Shown here: piece by piece, positions 1-7,654 of the stretch
Position numbering within the stretch: the stretch's first letter is position 1
Layout of the letters: each line of letters opens with the position of its first letter
Assembly: GCA_019634915.1 (NCBI GenBank)
Contig: JAHCAN010000017.1
Coordinates: forward strand, 1 to 64,000
Reading direction: 5' to 3'
Source: Steroidobacteraceae bacterium
GTDB taxonomy: Bacteria > Pseudomonadota > Gammaproteobacteria > Steroidobacterales > Steroidobacteraceae
Length of the DNA stretch: 64,000 bases
Notes under the pieces: model-generated
Database searches by the model: none
Told to the model about the DNA's origin: nothing
Seen by the model: the letters and a program-made list of their open reading frames with translations, nothing else
Made by a program: the position numbers and the translations under genes

Positions 1-1
1 T

Positions 2-478
2 TTCGACGGCGATCCGGAAAAGCCTGCCGTGCCGTGGAGCGCGCACGCGCGCGGCGAAGTGCCCGAGGGGCACTACACCGTGCCGATCAGCAAGGCCGAG
101 ATCGTGCGCGCGGGCAGGGACGCGACCATCATCGCGTACGGCACGATGGTGCATGTCGCCGAGGCGGCGGCGAACGCGCTCGGCCTCGATGCGGAAATCA
201 TCGACGTGCGCACGATCGTGCCGCTCGATGCCGAGACTTTGTGCGAATCGGTGAAGCGCACCGGCCGCTGCCTCATCGTGCACGAGGCGACGCGTTTCGG
301 CGGCTTCGGCGCCGAGATCGCGGCGACCGTGCAGGAGGAGTGTTTCTGGCAGCTCGAGGCGCCGATCGGGCGTGTCGGCGGCTGGGACACACCGTATCCG
401 CACGCCTTCGAATGGGAATACTTTCCGGGCCAGAAGCGCGTCGCGAGCGCGCTCGAGGCCCTCATGTCGGCGAGCTGA
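2..478 (+). CDS. bkdA2: Branched-chain 2-oxoacid dehydrogenase E1 beta subunit, C-terminal part
   Basis: The gene enters from the left edge; about 158 C-terminal codons are seen, ending in TGA. This is the transketolase C-terminal half of a TPP-dependent E1 beta subunit, which with E1 alpha decarboxylates 2-oxo acids derived from valine, leucine and isoleucine. The segment IDVRTIVPLD and the later RFGGFGAEIAA are the usual E1 beta signatures. The ending GWDTPYPHAFEWEYFPG resembles branched-chain E1 beta rather than pyruvate E1 beta. The E2 gene follows 15 bp downstream and a branched-chain aminotransferase comes next, which supports the branched-chain assignment. E1 alpha would lie outside the window; no E3 gene is present here. 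Confidence 0.85.
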   Translation, partial: FDGDPEKPAVPWSAHARGEVPEGHYTVPISKAEIVRAGRDATIIAYGTMVHVAEAAANALGLDAEIIDVRTIVPLDAETLCESVKRTGRCLIVHEATRFGGFGAEIAATVQEECFWQLEAPIGRVGGWDTPYPHAFEWEYFPGQKRVASALEALMSAS

Positions 479-493
479 GCGCGCGGGGGCGCC

Positions 494-1762
494 ATGGCGA
501 ACTACGTATTCAAGATGCCCGACCTCGGTGAGGGCACGGTGTCCGCCGAGATCCTGGCCTGGCACGTCAAGCCGGGAGACACGGTTGCGGAAGACCAGAT
601 CATCGCGGACGTCATGACCGAGAAAGCCGCGATCGAGGTGCCGGCGCCCGTCTCGGGAAAGGTCGTGCGCACGCGCGGGGAACCGGGCGAGATGGTCGCC
701 GTGGGCTCCGAGCTGATCGTGTTCGACACCGGGAGCGAAGCCGTGGCCGATGGTGTCGCCACCGTCTCTGCCGCGAGCGCCGCCAAATCCGCCCCTGCGC
801 CTGCAACGACAGCCGCACTCGCTGCCGTTACCGCGGCGCCGGCGGCGGCGCCCGCGCGACCGGCTGTGCCCGCGCCCGCGCGCGTCATGGCTTCGCCGGC
901 CACGCGGCGTCGCGCGCAGGAAGCCGGCATCGACCTGCGTACCATCGCGGGCAGCGGCCCGGGCGGGCGCATCACGCGCGCGGACTTTGAATCTGCGGCG
1001 GCCGGCAGCGCGACGGGCGTCGTTGCCCGCGGGCAGCCGATGCCGGCGCGGGCGCGGCGGGACGGCACGACGGAGGTGAAGATCATCGGCCTGCGCCGCG
1101 TGATCGCCCAGCGCATGAGCGAGGCGAAGCGCAACATCCCGCACTTCGCCTACGTCGAGGAGATCGACGTCACCGAACTCGAAGCGCTGCGGGCGCATCT
1201 CAATGCGGGTGCGCCGGACGGCGCGCCGTCGCTGACGCTGCTGCCTTTCCTCGGCCTCGCGCTCGCGCGCGCGCTGCCGGCCTTTCCGCAGTGCAATGCC
1301 CGGCACGATGCGGAGCGCAACGTCGTCGTCCAGCACGCGGCGCTGCATCTCGGCATCGCAACGCAGACGCCCGATGGCCTCAAGGTGCCCGTCGTGCGCC
1401 ATGCCGAGAGCCTGTCGCTGCGCGAGCTCGCTGCGGCGATTCGCGACGTGGCCGATCGTGCCCGCCGCAACAAGTCGCCGCGCGACGAGCTCGCCGGCTC
1501 CACGCTGACGATCACGAGCCTCGGCCGCCTGGGTGGCATCGCGTCGACGCCAGTGATCAACGCACCCGAGGTCGCGATCATCGGCGTCAACAAGGTCGTC
1601 GAGCGACCCGTCGTGCGCGACGGCGCGATCACGGTGCGCCGGATGATGAATCTTTCCTCGTCGTTCGATCACCGCTTCGTGGACGGCTATGATGCGGCTT
1701 CGATGATCCAGGCGCTGAAGGGCCTGCTCGAACATCCAGCGACGATTTTCATTCAGGAATAG
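494..1762 (+). CDS. bkdB: Dihydrolipoamide acyltransferase (E2) of branched-chain 2-oxoacid dehydrogenase
   Basis: The protein has 422 aa and three domains in the usual order. A lipoyl domain covers about residues 1-80, with the lipoylated lysine at K44 in MTEKAAIEV. An Ala/Pro-rich linker follows, then a peripheral subunit-binding domain near 130-170 (ATRRRAQEAGIDL, GSGPGGRITRADF). The C-terminal catalytic domain carries the HxxxDG motif at H393 and D397. It transfers the acyl group produced by E1 to CoA, forming isobutyryl-, isovaleryl- or 2-methylbutyryl-CoA. It lies 15 bp after E1 beta and 10 bp before ilvE, so the three genes look co-transcribed. Only one lipoyl domain is present, as in most bacterial branched-chain E2 proteins. 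Confidence 0.92.
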   Translation: MANYVFKMPDLGEGTVSAEILAWHVKPGDTVAEDQIIADVMTEKAAIEVPAPVSGKVVRTRGEPGEMVAVGSELIVFDTGSEAVADGVATVSAASAAKSAPAPATTAALAAVTAAPAAAPARPAVPAPARVMASPATRRRAQEAGIDLRTIAGSGPGGRITRADFESAAAGSATGVVARGQPMPARARRDGTTEVKIIGLRRVIAQRMSEAKRNIPHFAYVEEIDVTELEALRAHLNAGAPDGAPSLTLLPFLGLALARALPAFPQCNARHDAERNVVVQHAALHLGIATQTPDGLKVPVVRHAESLSLRELAAAIRDVADRARRNKSPRDELAGSTLTITSLGRLGGIASTPVINAPEVAIIGVNKVVERPVVRDGAITVRRMMNLSSSFDHRFVDGYDAASMIQALKGLLEHPATIFIQE

Positions 1763-1772
1763 GACACGGACG

Positions 1773-2777
1773 ATGCAAGCTGCTGCGAAGCCGGCTTTCG
1801 GCACGGTATTGACGGAGAACATGGCGGTCGCGGAATTCCGCGACGGCCGCTGGCAGGCCCATGAGCTGAAGCCCGTCGCGCCGATTCCGCTGCATCCCGC
1901 GGCCCATGTCCTGCACTACGGCAGCGAGTGCTTCGAGGGTTTCAAGGCCCATCGCGGCAAGGACGGCGCCATCAGCGTCTTTCGCATGGACCGGCACATC
2001 GAGCGCATGCGCCAGAGCGCGCGCCAGCTGGTGCTGCCCGAACCCGACGCCGCGCAGCTCGCGACGATGGTGCGCGAAGTCGTCCGCGCGGCCCGCGAAC
2101 AGGTGCCCGAGCCGCCGGGAGCGCTGTACCTGCGCCCGATGCTGCTCGGTACGACGCCGAACATTGGCGCCGCGGCGACGCCGAGCGCCACGGCGCTGCT
2201 GATCGTGCTCGCGAGTCCGGTGTGGGACTACTTCGCCGGCGGCGCGAAGGCGCTGCGCATCTTCGTCGAAGACCAGAAGACGCGCACCGCCTCGCATCTC
2301 GGCGTCGTCAAGACCGGCGGCAACTACGCGGCGGCGCTCGGCCTCACGCTCGAGGCCCGCAAGCAGTACGGCGTGGACCAGGTGCTGTTCTGCCCGGGAG
2401 GCAGCGTGCAGGAGACGGGCGCGGCGAATTTCCTGCTGCTGCGCGACGGGCAGCTGCTGACTCGCAGCCTCGACAGCTCGTTCCTGCATGGCGTCACGCG
2501 TGATTCGCTCCTCACGATGGCGCGCGACCTCGGCTTTCGCGTCGAGGAGCGCGCGTTCGACGTCGCCGAGATGCTCGAGTGGGTGAAGACCGGCGAGGCG
2601 GCCCTGTCGGGGACCGCCGCGGTGCTCGCGGGCGTCGGCACGCTGGTCACGCGCGACGGCGAGCACAAGGTCGGCGACGGCGGGATCGGCCCCGTGACCC
2701 GACGCCTGCGCGAGGCGCTGGTTGCCGTCCAGACCGGCGCGGTGTCGGACACGCGGGGCTGGCTCGAGCGCATCTGA
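1773..2777 (+). CDS. ilvE: Branched-chain amino acid aminotransferase
   Basis: This 334 aa fold-type IV PLP enzyme interconverts valine, leucine and isoleucine with their 2-oxo acids. The PLP lysine is K180 in GVVKTGGNYAAAL. Also visible are the N-terminal HYGSECFEGFKAH, the RPMLLGT segment and QETGAANFLLL, all typical of the BCAT family in its longer form of about 330-360 aa. The ATG at 1773 follows the E2 stop by 10 bp. Its place directly behind the branched-chain dehydrogenase points to a catabolic role: it would feed 2-oxo acids to the complex, whose acyl-CoA products are handled by the leucine genes near 29-35 kb. Confidence 0.93.
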   Translation: MQAAAKPAFGTVLTENMAVAEFRDGRWQAHELKPVAPIPLHPAAHVLHYGSECFEGFKAHRGKDGAISVFRMDRHIERMRQSARQLVLPEPDAAQLATMVREVVRAAREQVPEPPGALYLRPMLLGTTPNIGAAATPSATALLIVLASPVWDYFAGGAKALRIFVEDQKTRTASHLGVVKTGGNYAAALGLTLEARKQYGVDQVLFCPGGSVQETGAANFLLLRDGQLLTRSLDSSFLHGVTRDSLLTMARDLGFRVEERAFDVAEMLEWVKTGEAALSGTAAVLAGVGTLVTRDGEHKVGDGGIGPVTRRLREALVAVQTGAVSDTRGWLERI

Positions 2778-2913
2778 GAACGGCCGGCCGGCCGGCAGCT
2801 CAGATCACCAGATCCGCGCCGCGCACTGATCCAGAGCAAGTCGTGCTGCAGATGCGCGGGCTATAATGCCCGAGGTTTTTGCGTTCCTCCCCCCATTCCC
2901 CGAGGTTTCCACG

Positions 2914-3366
2914 ATGAAAAGTCTGATGCTTGCCGCCGCCCTGGCGCTTTTCGCCACCGGCCCCGTGCTCGCCGCCGACGCGGGCTGCTCGACCGTGATC
3001 GAAGGCAACGACGCCATGAAGTTCAACAAGGCGAGCATCGAGATTCCGAAGAGCTGCAAGGACTTCAAGGTCACGCTGAAGCACGTCGGCAAGCTGCCCA
3101 AGGCGACCATGGGCCACAACTGGGTCCTGACGAAGACGGCCGACCTGCAGGCGGTGGCCAACGAGGCGCTCAAGGCCGGCGTCAAGAACGATTATGTGAA
3201 GCCGGACGATGCGCGCGTGATCGCGCACACGAAGATGATCGGCGGTGGCGAAAGCACCGAGGTGACCGTGTCCGTGGCGAAGCTCAAGGCCGGTGAGGCC
3301 TATTCGTTCTTCTGCTCCTTCCCCGGGCACTGGGCCCTGATGAAGGGCACGCTGACCGTCAAGTAA
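2914..3366 (+). CDS. azu: Azurin (periplasmic blue copper protein)
   Basis: The 150 aa precursor has a Sec signal peptide of about 20 residues ([20 protein letters not shown]). The mature protein lines up with Pseudomonas azurin throughout. The copper ligands are all present: His in MGHNWVL, and Cys, His and Met in [14 protein letters not shown]. The disulfide cysteines in AGCST and KSCKDF are also kept. It shuttles single electrons in the periplasm, for example to a peroxidase or terminal reductase. An in-frame ATG at 2866 exists, but the start at 2914 places the signal peptide at the N terminus and is preferred. It stands alone between ilvE and gene remnants. Confidence 0.95.
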   Translation: MKSLMLAAALALFATGPVLAADAGCSTVIEGNDAMKFNKASIEIPKSCKDFKVTLKHVGKLPKATMGHNWVLTKTADLQAVANEALKAGVKNDYVKPDDARVIAHTKMIGGGESTEVTVSVAKLKAGEAYSFFCSFPGHWALMKGTLTVK

Positions 3367-3384
3367 CGCGGCCGGGAGTCGGGC

Positions 3385-3404
3385 CGGGGCCGCCCCTGGC
3401 CCCG
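3385..3404 (+). terminator. Hairpin after azurin, possible terminator
   Basis: A perfect 7 bp stem (CGGGGCC / GGCCCCG) with a 6 nt loop begins 18 bp after the azurin stop codon and is followed by CCCCCTTTC. The T-run is short, so this is a weak candidate. It separates azurin from the convergent FMN-reductase remnant. Confidence 0.4.
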
Positions 3405-3411
3405 CCCCCTT

Positions 3412-3613
3412 TCACGCCCCCCGCGGCAGCACGGTGAGGACGCGTGCCACGAACTCGTGGAACGCATCGAGGTAGCCGCGCAGGAATTTCGCGGTCGACG
3501 CATCGGCGATTTCGCCGGCGTCGTTCAGCATGCCTTCCCGGAACTGGATGTATGCTTCGGGCGCGTTCTTTCGCGAGGCTTCCGATCAGGTATCCGACTT
3601 TGCAGGTTTTCAC
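3412..3613 (-). pseudogene. Remnant of NAD(P)H-dependent FMN reductase, internally deleted
   Basis: On the minus strand a GTG at 3613, preceded by a strong GAGGAG ribosome site, starts VKTCKVGYLIGSLAKERA. This is the N-terminal flavin-binding strand and loop of the NADPH-dependent FMN reductase (SsuE/ChrR) family. The reading then jumps, in another frame, to YIQFREGMLNDAGEIADAS followed by AKFLRGYLDAF and a TGA at 3412-3414. That is the typical C terminus of the same family. A normal member has about 180-190 codons, but only about 67 remain. An internal deletion therefore removed the middle and shifted the frame, and no functional product is expected. Confidence 0.7.
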
Positions 3614-3665
3614 TGTCGTCTCCTCGGGGCGGGGGGGTGCGGCGAGTACAGCGAAGGCGGTCCAG

Positions 3666-3974
3666 ATGAAATCCGGCAAGTCCATGCTGCAGTATCCCTT
3701 CGGCGACGCAGTGCCCGCGATCGGTCGCGCGCGCGAAGTCGCGCCCGGCTTGCGCTGGCTGCGCATGCCGCTGCCCTTTGCGCTCGACCACATCAACCTC
3801 TGGCTGCTGCGCGACCGCGACGTCGAGAGCGGCCGCGAGGGCTGGGCGATCGTCGACTGCGGCATCGCCAGCGACGCGACCCGCGCCGCCTGGGAGCAGG
3901 TGTTCGCCAACGAGCTGCAGGGCCTGCCGGTGCTGCGCGTGATCGTCACGCACATGCACCCGGACCACATCTGA
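3666..3974 (+). pseudogene. Truncated metallo-beta-lactamase-fold hydrolase (N-terminal 102 codons)
   Basis: The reading frame encodes 102 residues and stops right after VIVTHMHPDHI, that is, inside the zinc-binding HxHxDH motif. Most of the metal ligands and the rest of the fold are therefore missing. An intact 353 aa homologue lies at 34794-35855. The first 22 codons differ clearly between the two copies at the DNA level, but from 3734 onward they are base-for-base identical until both diverge at 3972. The TGA belongs to unrelated DNA that begins there. This is a broken paralogue marking the left edge of the foreign-looking island, or an assembly join at a repeat. Confidence 0.75.
3734..3971. 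repeat. 238 bp perfect direct repeat, copy 1
   Basis: Comparing the text base by base, 3734-3971 is identical to 34862-35099 with a constant offset of 31128. The match covers codons 23-102 of the MBL-fold gene. On the left it ends inside coding sequence that is homologous but diverged; on the right it ends abruptly in unrelated DNA. Confidence 0.93.
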
Positions 3975-4196
3975 ACGACGGCCGCTGGCGAGTGGCGCCG
4001 TTTGGCTACCGGCCGCGCGATCTTTGCAGTAATCGGTAGCTTTGAGCGCACGGCGACGCCCTTACTTACCCGGTGCCGAGGCGACGGACTGGCGACACCC
4101 GGGATCTTCTTGCATCCATTGCACACTCCCAACGCATGAGGTTCGTGGGAGGGCGCAAGATGGGGCTCCTCGGATCGGTTGGTAAAGGTTGCGGCG

Positions 4197-5090
4197 TCAG
4201 GCCAATCCGGGTCCCGTCTCGTCCGCGCTACCTGCTTCTCGGACCTTCTTCTCCCACTCGCCCTTGAAGCGGAACATGTTCTCCCTTGGGGGTTGGGGAG
4301 AGAAAGTCTCCAGCCAGCACACTGGCTTGGGGCTGGTGTTACTGAACGAATGAAAGCAACCGACACCGGTCCAAAGCACATCGCCAGGCCGAGCCAAGTA
4401 GTGCTTGTCGTCCATCACCACCTCAACCTCGCCGCTGAGAATGAGGTAGCATTCTTCGAACGTATGGTCGTGCATGCCCAAGCTGACGCCTGGTTGATAC
4501 TCGATGAACACCAGCCGGTGGTGTGCGGCACCGAGGTTCTCATCCACCAGCCACTTCAGGAACACGCCTGGTGGTGCGCCGCTGGTCTGCCGCGCCGGAT
4601 CGTCCGGCGCCGGAATCTGCATCACGTCGAAATGGCCGAGAAGAGAATCGCCGGTATTTTCCGGATCGAGCGACTCGGCGCGGGTGGGCACGGCGGCATT
4701 TCCGAGGAAGCATGTATCCTGCCAAGCGCCCGCTGACTTGGGCTGGGGGGCGGCCATCTGAAACCAGCGCGCCGGTCTGGATCCTGCATTGCGCCAGGCG
4801 TGCACCTGCCCGGACTTGAGCACGCCGAAATCACCGGGCCCGAGCCGATGGGTCCGGCCCTCGATGCTCAATACAACCTCGCCTTGCAGGATATAGAAGC
4901 TCTTCTCGTAGGCATGCAGGTGAGGTGACAGTACCCCTTGCGGCTCGAGCTGGCAGATGTGGGTGCCAGTGTGCACGGAACCCATGGTGGAATCGACCAG
5001 CGTCGCCTGGGTATAGCCCTGGTTGTGCTTGTCATAGGGCGGCGACGGAGGTTGAAGTGCGGATTCCTCGAAATGGTTGAAGTAGTGCAT
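4197..5090 (-). CDS. Bicupin-domain protein, unknown substrate
   Basis: The 297 aa protein contains two cupin barrels. Cupin 1 has HLHAYEKSFYILQG and a later QVHAW; cupin 2 has HDHTFEECYLILSG and a later CFHSF. The second barrel keeps the full His-x-His, Glu and His metal set. In the first the usual ligand Glu appears to be Lys, so probably only the C-terminal barrel binds metal. Such bicupins include dioxygenases, ureidoglycine aminohydrolase and isomerases, and I cannot choose among them. The ATG at 5090 is preferred over one further upstream because GAGGAG lies 6 nt before it. It sits alone between the truncated MBL gene and the IS element. The 220 bp downstream (3975-4196) show nothing recognisable. 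Confidence 0.75.
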   Translation of the reverse strand: MHYFNHFEESALQPPSPPYDKHNQGYTQATLVDSTMGSVHTGTHICQLEPQGVLSPHLHAYEKSFYILQGEVVLSIEGRTHRLGPGDFGVLKSGQVHAWRNAGSRPARWFQMAAPQPKSAGAWQDTCFLGNAAVPTRAESLDPENTGDSLLGHFDVMQIPAPDDPARQTSGAPPGVFLKWLVDENLGAAHHRLVFIEYQPGVSLGMHDHTFEECYLILSGEVEVVMDDKHYLARPGDVLWTGVGCFHSFSNTSPKPVCWLETFSPQPPRENMFRFKGEWEKKVREAGSADETGPGLA

Positions 5091-5252
5091 GAGCGGCTCC
5101 TCGGGAGAGGTCAGAAGTGGCGCCACCTGGTTTCACTACGGAATGCGGCTTGCACTGGACCTGACCCGCTTCGGTGGAAGGGTATGAGTTTGTGATCCGA
5201 TCTGTCGAGTGATAATTCTCCTCTGGTCTTGGCATTCTTGCACTCTTCATTC

Positions 5253-6134
5253 TCAATGCTTCTTGCGCCAGTCAGTCTGGCGCGCGTAGCGCGCCAGAAG
5301 CGCCAGGTTCGCGGACGCGTCCTCGCCGAGGAACGCTCGTTCGAAGTCGCGCGGCGAACGGTAGCCGAGCGAAGAATGACGCCGGCGTGTGTTGTACCAG
5401 CCTTCGATCCAGGCGAAGGTTGCCTGGCGCGCCGCCACACGCGTTCTGAAATGGTTGCGATCCAGTACCTCGCACTCCAGCGTTGCAAAGAAGCTCTCCG
5501 CCATCGCATTGTCGTAGGCGTCACCGACCGAACCCAGCGACGGACGCACGCCGAGCTCCTCGCAGCGCTTTCCGAAGGCGATCGAGGTGTACTGGCAGCC
5601 GTGATCCGAATGATGGATCACAGCGCGCGGGGTGCGCTGGGCGTAGGCCCTCTCGAGAGCGCTGAGCATCAACTCGGTGCGCAGCGCCCCGCCCATCGCC
5701 CAGCCCACGACGCGCCGCGAGAAGGCATCCAGCACCATCGCCAGGTACAGAAAGCCTTCCCAGGTCGGGATGAAGGTCGCATCCGCCACCCACAGACGGT
5801 CCGGTTCCGACACCGTGAAGTCCCGATCCACCAGATCCGGCGCCCAGCGCTCGCGTACCTCGCTGACGGTCGTGCACACGAACCGGCGCTTGCTGATACC
5901 CCGCAGCCCGGCGGCCTTCATCAGACGCGCCACCCGCTTGCGGCCCACGTGTACCCCATAGGCCTGCTGCAGCTCGGCATGCACTCGCGGGGCACCATAG
6001 GTGCCGTACGAGCGCTCGTGAATCGTGTGGATCAGTGCTGTCAGCTCGAGATCCTGCCGGGCATGGCGCGAGCGCGGCCGGTCGTCCCAGGCATAAAAGC
6101 CGCTGACCGAAACCTTGAGCAACCGACACATCAT
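5253..6134 (-). CDS. IS3-family transposase OrfB (DDE integrase domain)
   Basis: The frame encodes 293 aa from the first ATG. The catalytic DDE triad is visible: Asp in LWVADATF, Asp in IHHSDHGCQY, and Glu in AMAESFFATLECE. An HTH_21-like N-terminal region (RLLKVSVSGFYAW) and the C-terminal WYNTRRRHSSLGYRSP are typical of IS3-family OrfB. In the same frame, coding potential continues upstream of the ATG (FGFVRANQANYPVA) into the end of orfA. The active product is therefore expected to be an OrfAB fusion made by -1 ribosomal frameshifting, perhaps at the A-rich GGGAAAAGCC near 6225. The gene looks intact. Confidence 0.93.
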   Translation of the reverse strand: MMCRLLKVSVSGFYAWDDRPRSRHARQDLELTALIHTIHERSYGTYGAPRVHAELQQAYGVHVGRKRVARLMKAAGLRGISKRRFVCTTVSEVRERWAPDLVDRDFTVSEPDRLWVADATFIPTWEGFLYLAMVLDAFSRRVVGWAMGGALRTELMLSALERAYAQRTPRAVIHHSDHGCQYTSIAFGKRCEELGVRPSLGSVGDAYDNAMAESFFATLECEVLDRNHFRTRVAARQATFAWIEGWYNTRRRHSSLGYRSPRDFERAFLGEDASANLALLARYARQTDWRKKH

Positions 6135-6163
6135 CGCTACCGGGTAGTTCGCCTGGTTCGCTC

Positions 6164-6484
6164 TTACGAATCCGAAGAGCGGCGCGAATTGGGCACGATC
6201 TCCTGCGCGAACCAGGCGCTGGCTTTTCCCAGAATGTCACGCTCCAGCCGCAGCCGCTTCACCTCACGCCGCAGCTGCGCCAGCTCCACCTTCTCCTCCG
6301 TGCTCAACCCGCCATCGCCGTGGCCCGCATCCCGATCGGCCTGCTTGGCCCAGCGGCTGATCGCCCACGGCGAACAGCCGAACTCGCGCGACAGCTCCGT
6401 CAGCGATCGGCCGGCCCGGTGCAGGCGCACCAGCTGTGTCTGGAACTCCTTCGGGTAACGCTTTGCAAACTTTGATTTCGCCAT
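6164..6484 (-). CDS. IS3-family transposase OrfA (HTH)
   Basis: The 106 aa protein has a helix-turn-helix (HRAGRSLTELSREFGCSPWAISRW) followed by a leucine-rich coiled coil (LAQLRREVKRLRLERDILGKA). This is the standard OrfA that binds the element ends and dimerises. The start at 6484 is preceded by GAGGAGCTGGAG. Its stop lies 29 bp upstream of the orfB ATG, and its last 25 or so codons overlap the upstream extension of the orfB frame, as needed for frameshift fusion. Confidence 0.93.
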   Translation of the reverse strand: MAKSKFAKRYPKEFQTQLVRLHRAGRSLTELSREFGCSPWAISRWAKQADRDAGHGDGGLSTEEKVELAQLRREVKRLRLERDILGKASAWFAQEIVPNSRRSSDS

Positions 6485-6561
6485 CTCCAGCTCCTCTCTC
6501 GTGCACTGTGGTCCCTACACGAAAGCGGGGCAAGATCACACCGGGTGGACGCCGGTGCGGT

Positions 6562-6690
6562 TCAAGCTGCTCTCGCGAGAGGCAGCGGCAGCGTCGACCT
6601 GAAGTAGACGTGATCGGGCGTCAGGAGGTCAAGGGCACCGTACGATCGACGCGTGTTGTAGAACGCGAAGTAGCGACAGATGCCTGCGCT
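6562..6690 (-). pseudogene. C-terminal remnant of a second IS3-type transposase
   Basis: On the minus strand this stretch reads CRYFAFYNTRRSYGALDLLTPDHVYF and then a short tail to TGA at 6562-6564. FYNTRR..LDxxTPDxVYF is the hallmark C terminus of IS3-family OrfB. It is not identical to the OrfB at 5253-6134 (WYNTRRRHSSLGYRSP), so it comes from another element. No N-terminal or DDE part is recognisable upstream. It lies 22 bp from the end of the complete IS, suggesting repeated insertion at this spot. Confidence 0.65.
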
Positions 6691-6801
6691 GGTAGCTCCA
6701 TCGAGACCGCACTTCCGCTTGCTCGTCGTGCCCGAATCGCGGGCCGACGTCTACCTGTCTTGGTCTTGGTTCCATGGCCCCCTTCAGTCAAGTCAGTAAC
6801 A

Positions 6802-7650
6802 TCAAACCGGACGATCCCCGGCCAACGTGATTCGGTGCATCGAGCGTCGAAAGCCGTGATAGTCATTAACGGGGTTGTGTTGTGCAGCGCGGTTGTCCCA
6901 GAAAGCAATCGATTGCGGTCGCCAGTTGAACCGGCATGTGTACTCCGGCTTCACTTGGTGCTGGAACAGGAAGTCCAGGATCGGAGTGCTTTCGGCAGTG
7001 GTCATACCCTTGAAGTGAGTCGTGTGTGCAAAATTGACGAAGAGTGCGCGTCGCCCTGTCTCGGGGTGTGTGCGAACAGCAGGATGCTCCGACAGCAACT
7101 CTCGCTGAGCGGCGCGGCCGTCCGCTTCGCGCATCATGTCTTCCCGCGTCTTCGTCACATCTGCTTTGGCAGACGAGTTTACCGCGGTGAGGCCGTCCAG
7201 AATACCGCGCATCGGCGCGGATAGTCCCTCGTACGCCAGGTACTGGTTCGCGAACAACGTGTCCCCGCCAAACGGCGGCACCTGCACGGCATAGAGCATT
7301 GAACCCATCGGCGGCTCGTCCAGATAAGTTGTGTCCGAATGCCACACCCCGCCAAAGTTGTTCCGCTCATGTTCGAGCTTTGTGATTTCGATGATCTCCG
7401 GATAACCGTCGATTCCCCTGACGAACGGATATTCGATCGGGGTGCCGAAAGCCCGGGCGAATTCGAGAAACTTCGAAGCCGACAATTCTTGGTCGCGGAA
7501 GAATATGGCCAGATACTCGAGGAGGGCACCTCTGATTTCTGCAACGCTACTGTCATCGAGCGGGGCGCTTAGATCGATGCCGCCTATTTCAGCGCCCAGC
7601 GCGCCGGCAATGCGCGTGACTGTAAATTGCCGCTTACTCGTGACCGACAT
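6802..7650 (-). CDS. TauD/TfdA-family Fe(II)/2-oxoglutarate dioxygenase
   Basis: The 282 aa protein belongs to the taurine dioxygenase family of non-haem iron oxygenases, which hydroxylate a substrate while decarboxylating 2-oxoglutarate. The iron ligands are H104 and D106 (VWHSDTTY) and H258 (RAAQHNPVNDY). Arginines in FRRSMHRITLAGDRP would bind the 2-oxoglutarate carboxylate. Family members act on taurine, aryloxyacetates, alkyl sulfates and various acids, and the sequence alone does not fix the substrate. The ATG at 7650, 4 bp after the stop of the upstream dehydrogenase gene, is preferred over an in-frame ATG at 7677 that would overlap it. The two genes are clearly one transcript. Confidence 0.88.
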   Translation of the reverse strand: MSVTSKRQFTVTRIAGALGAEIGGIDLSAPLDDSSVAEIRGALLEYLAIFFRDQELSASKFLEFARAFGTPIEYPFVRGIDGYPEIIEITKLEHERNNFGGVWHSDTTYLDEPPMGSMLYAVQVPPFGGDTLFANQYLAYEGLSAPMRGILDGLTAVNSSAKADVTKTREDMMREADGRAAQRELLSEHPAVRTHPETGRRALFVNFAHTTHFKGMTTAESTPILDFLFQHQVKPEYTCRFNWRPQSIAFWDNRAAQHNPVNDYHGFRRSMHRITLAGDRPV

Positions 7651-7654
7651 GTTC

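Larger units (their letters stand above)
5191..6540 (-). mobile_element. IS3-family insertion sequence, apparently complete
   Basis: The element carries orfA and orfB on the minus strand in the usual -1 frame relation. Its outer ends both read TGTGATC inward (5191 onward, and the reverse complement ending at 6540), giving TG...CA termini as expected for IS3. Beyond these 7 bp the terminal repeats are weak, so the exact edges are uncertain by a few bases. The bases flanking the ends do not form an obvious 3 bp target duplication. The right end touches a remnant of another IS3 transposase. Confidence 0.8.

Noticed and set aside
3359-4381. 340-codon minus-strand open frame spanning the MBL fragment
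   Set aside because: It crosses unrelated segments (FMN-reductase remnant, antisense of the MBL gene, cupin downstream region) and has no coherent family.
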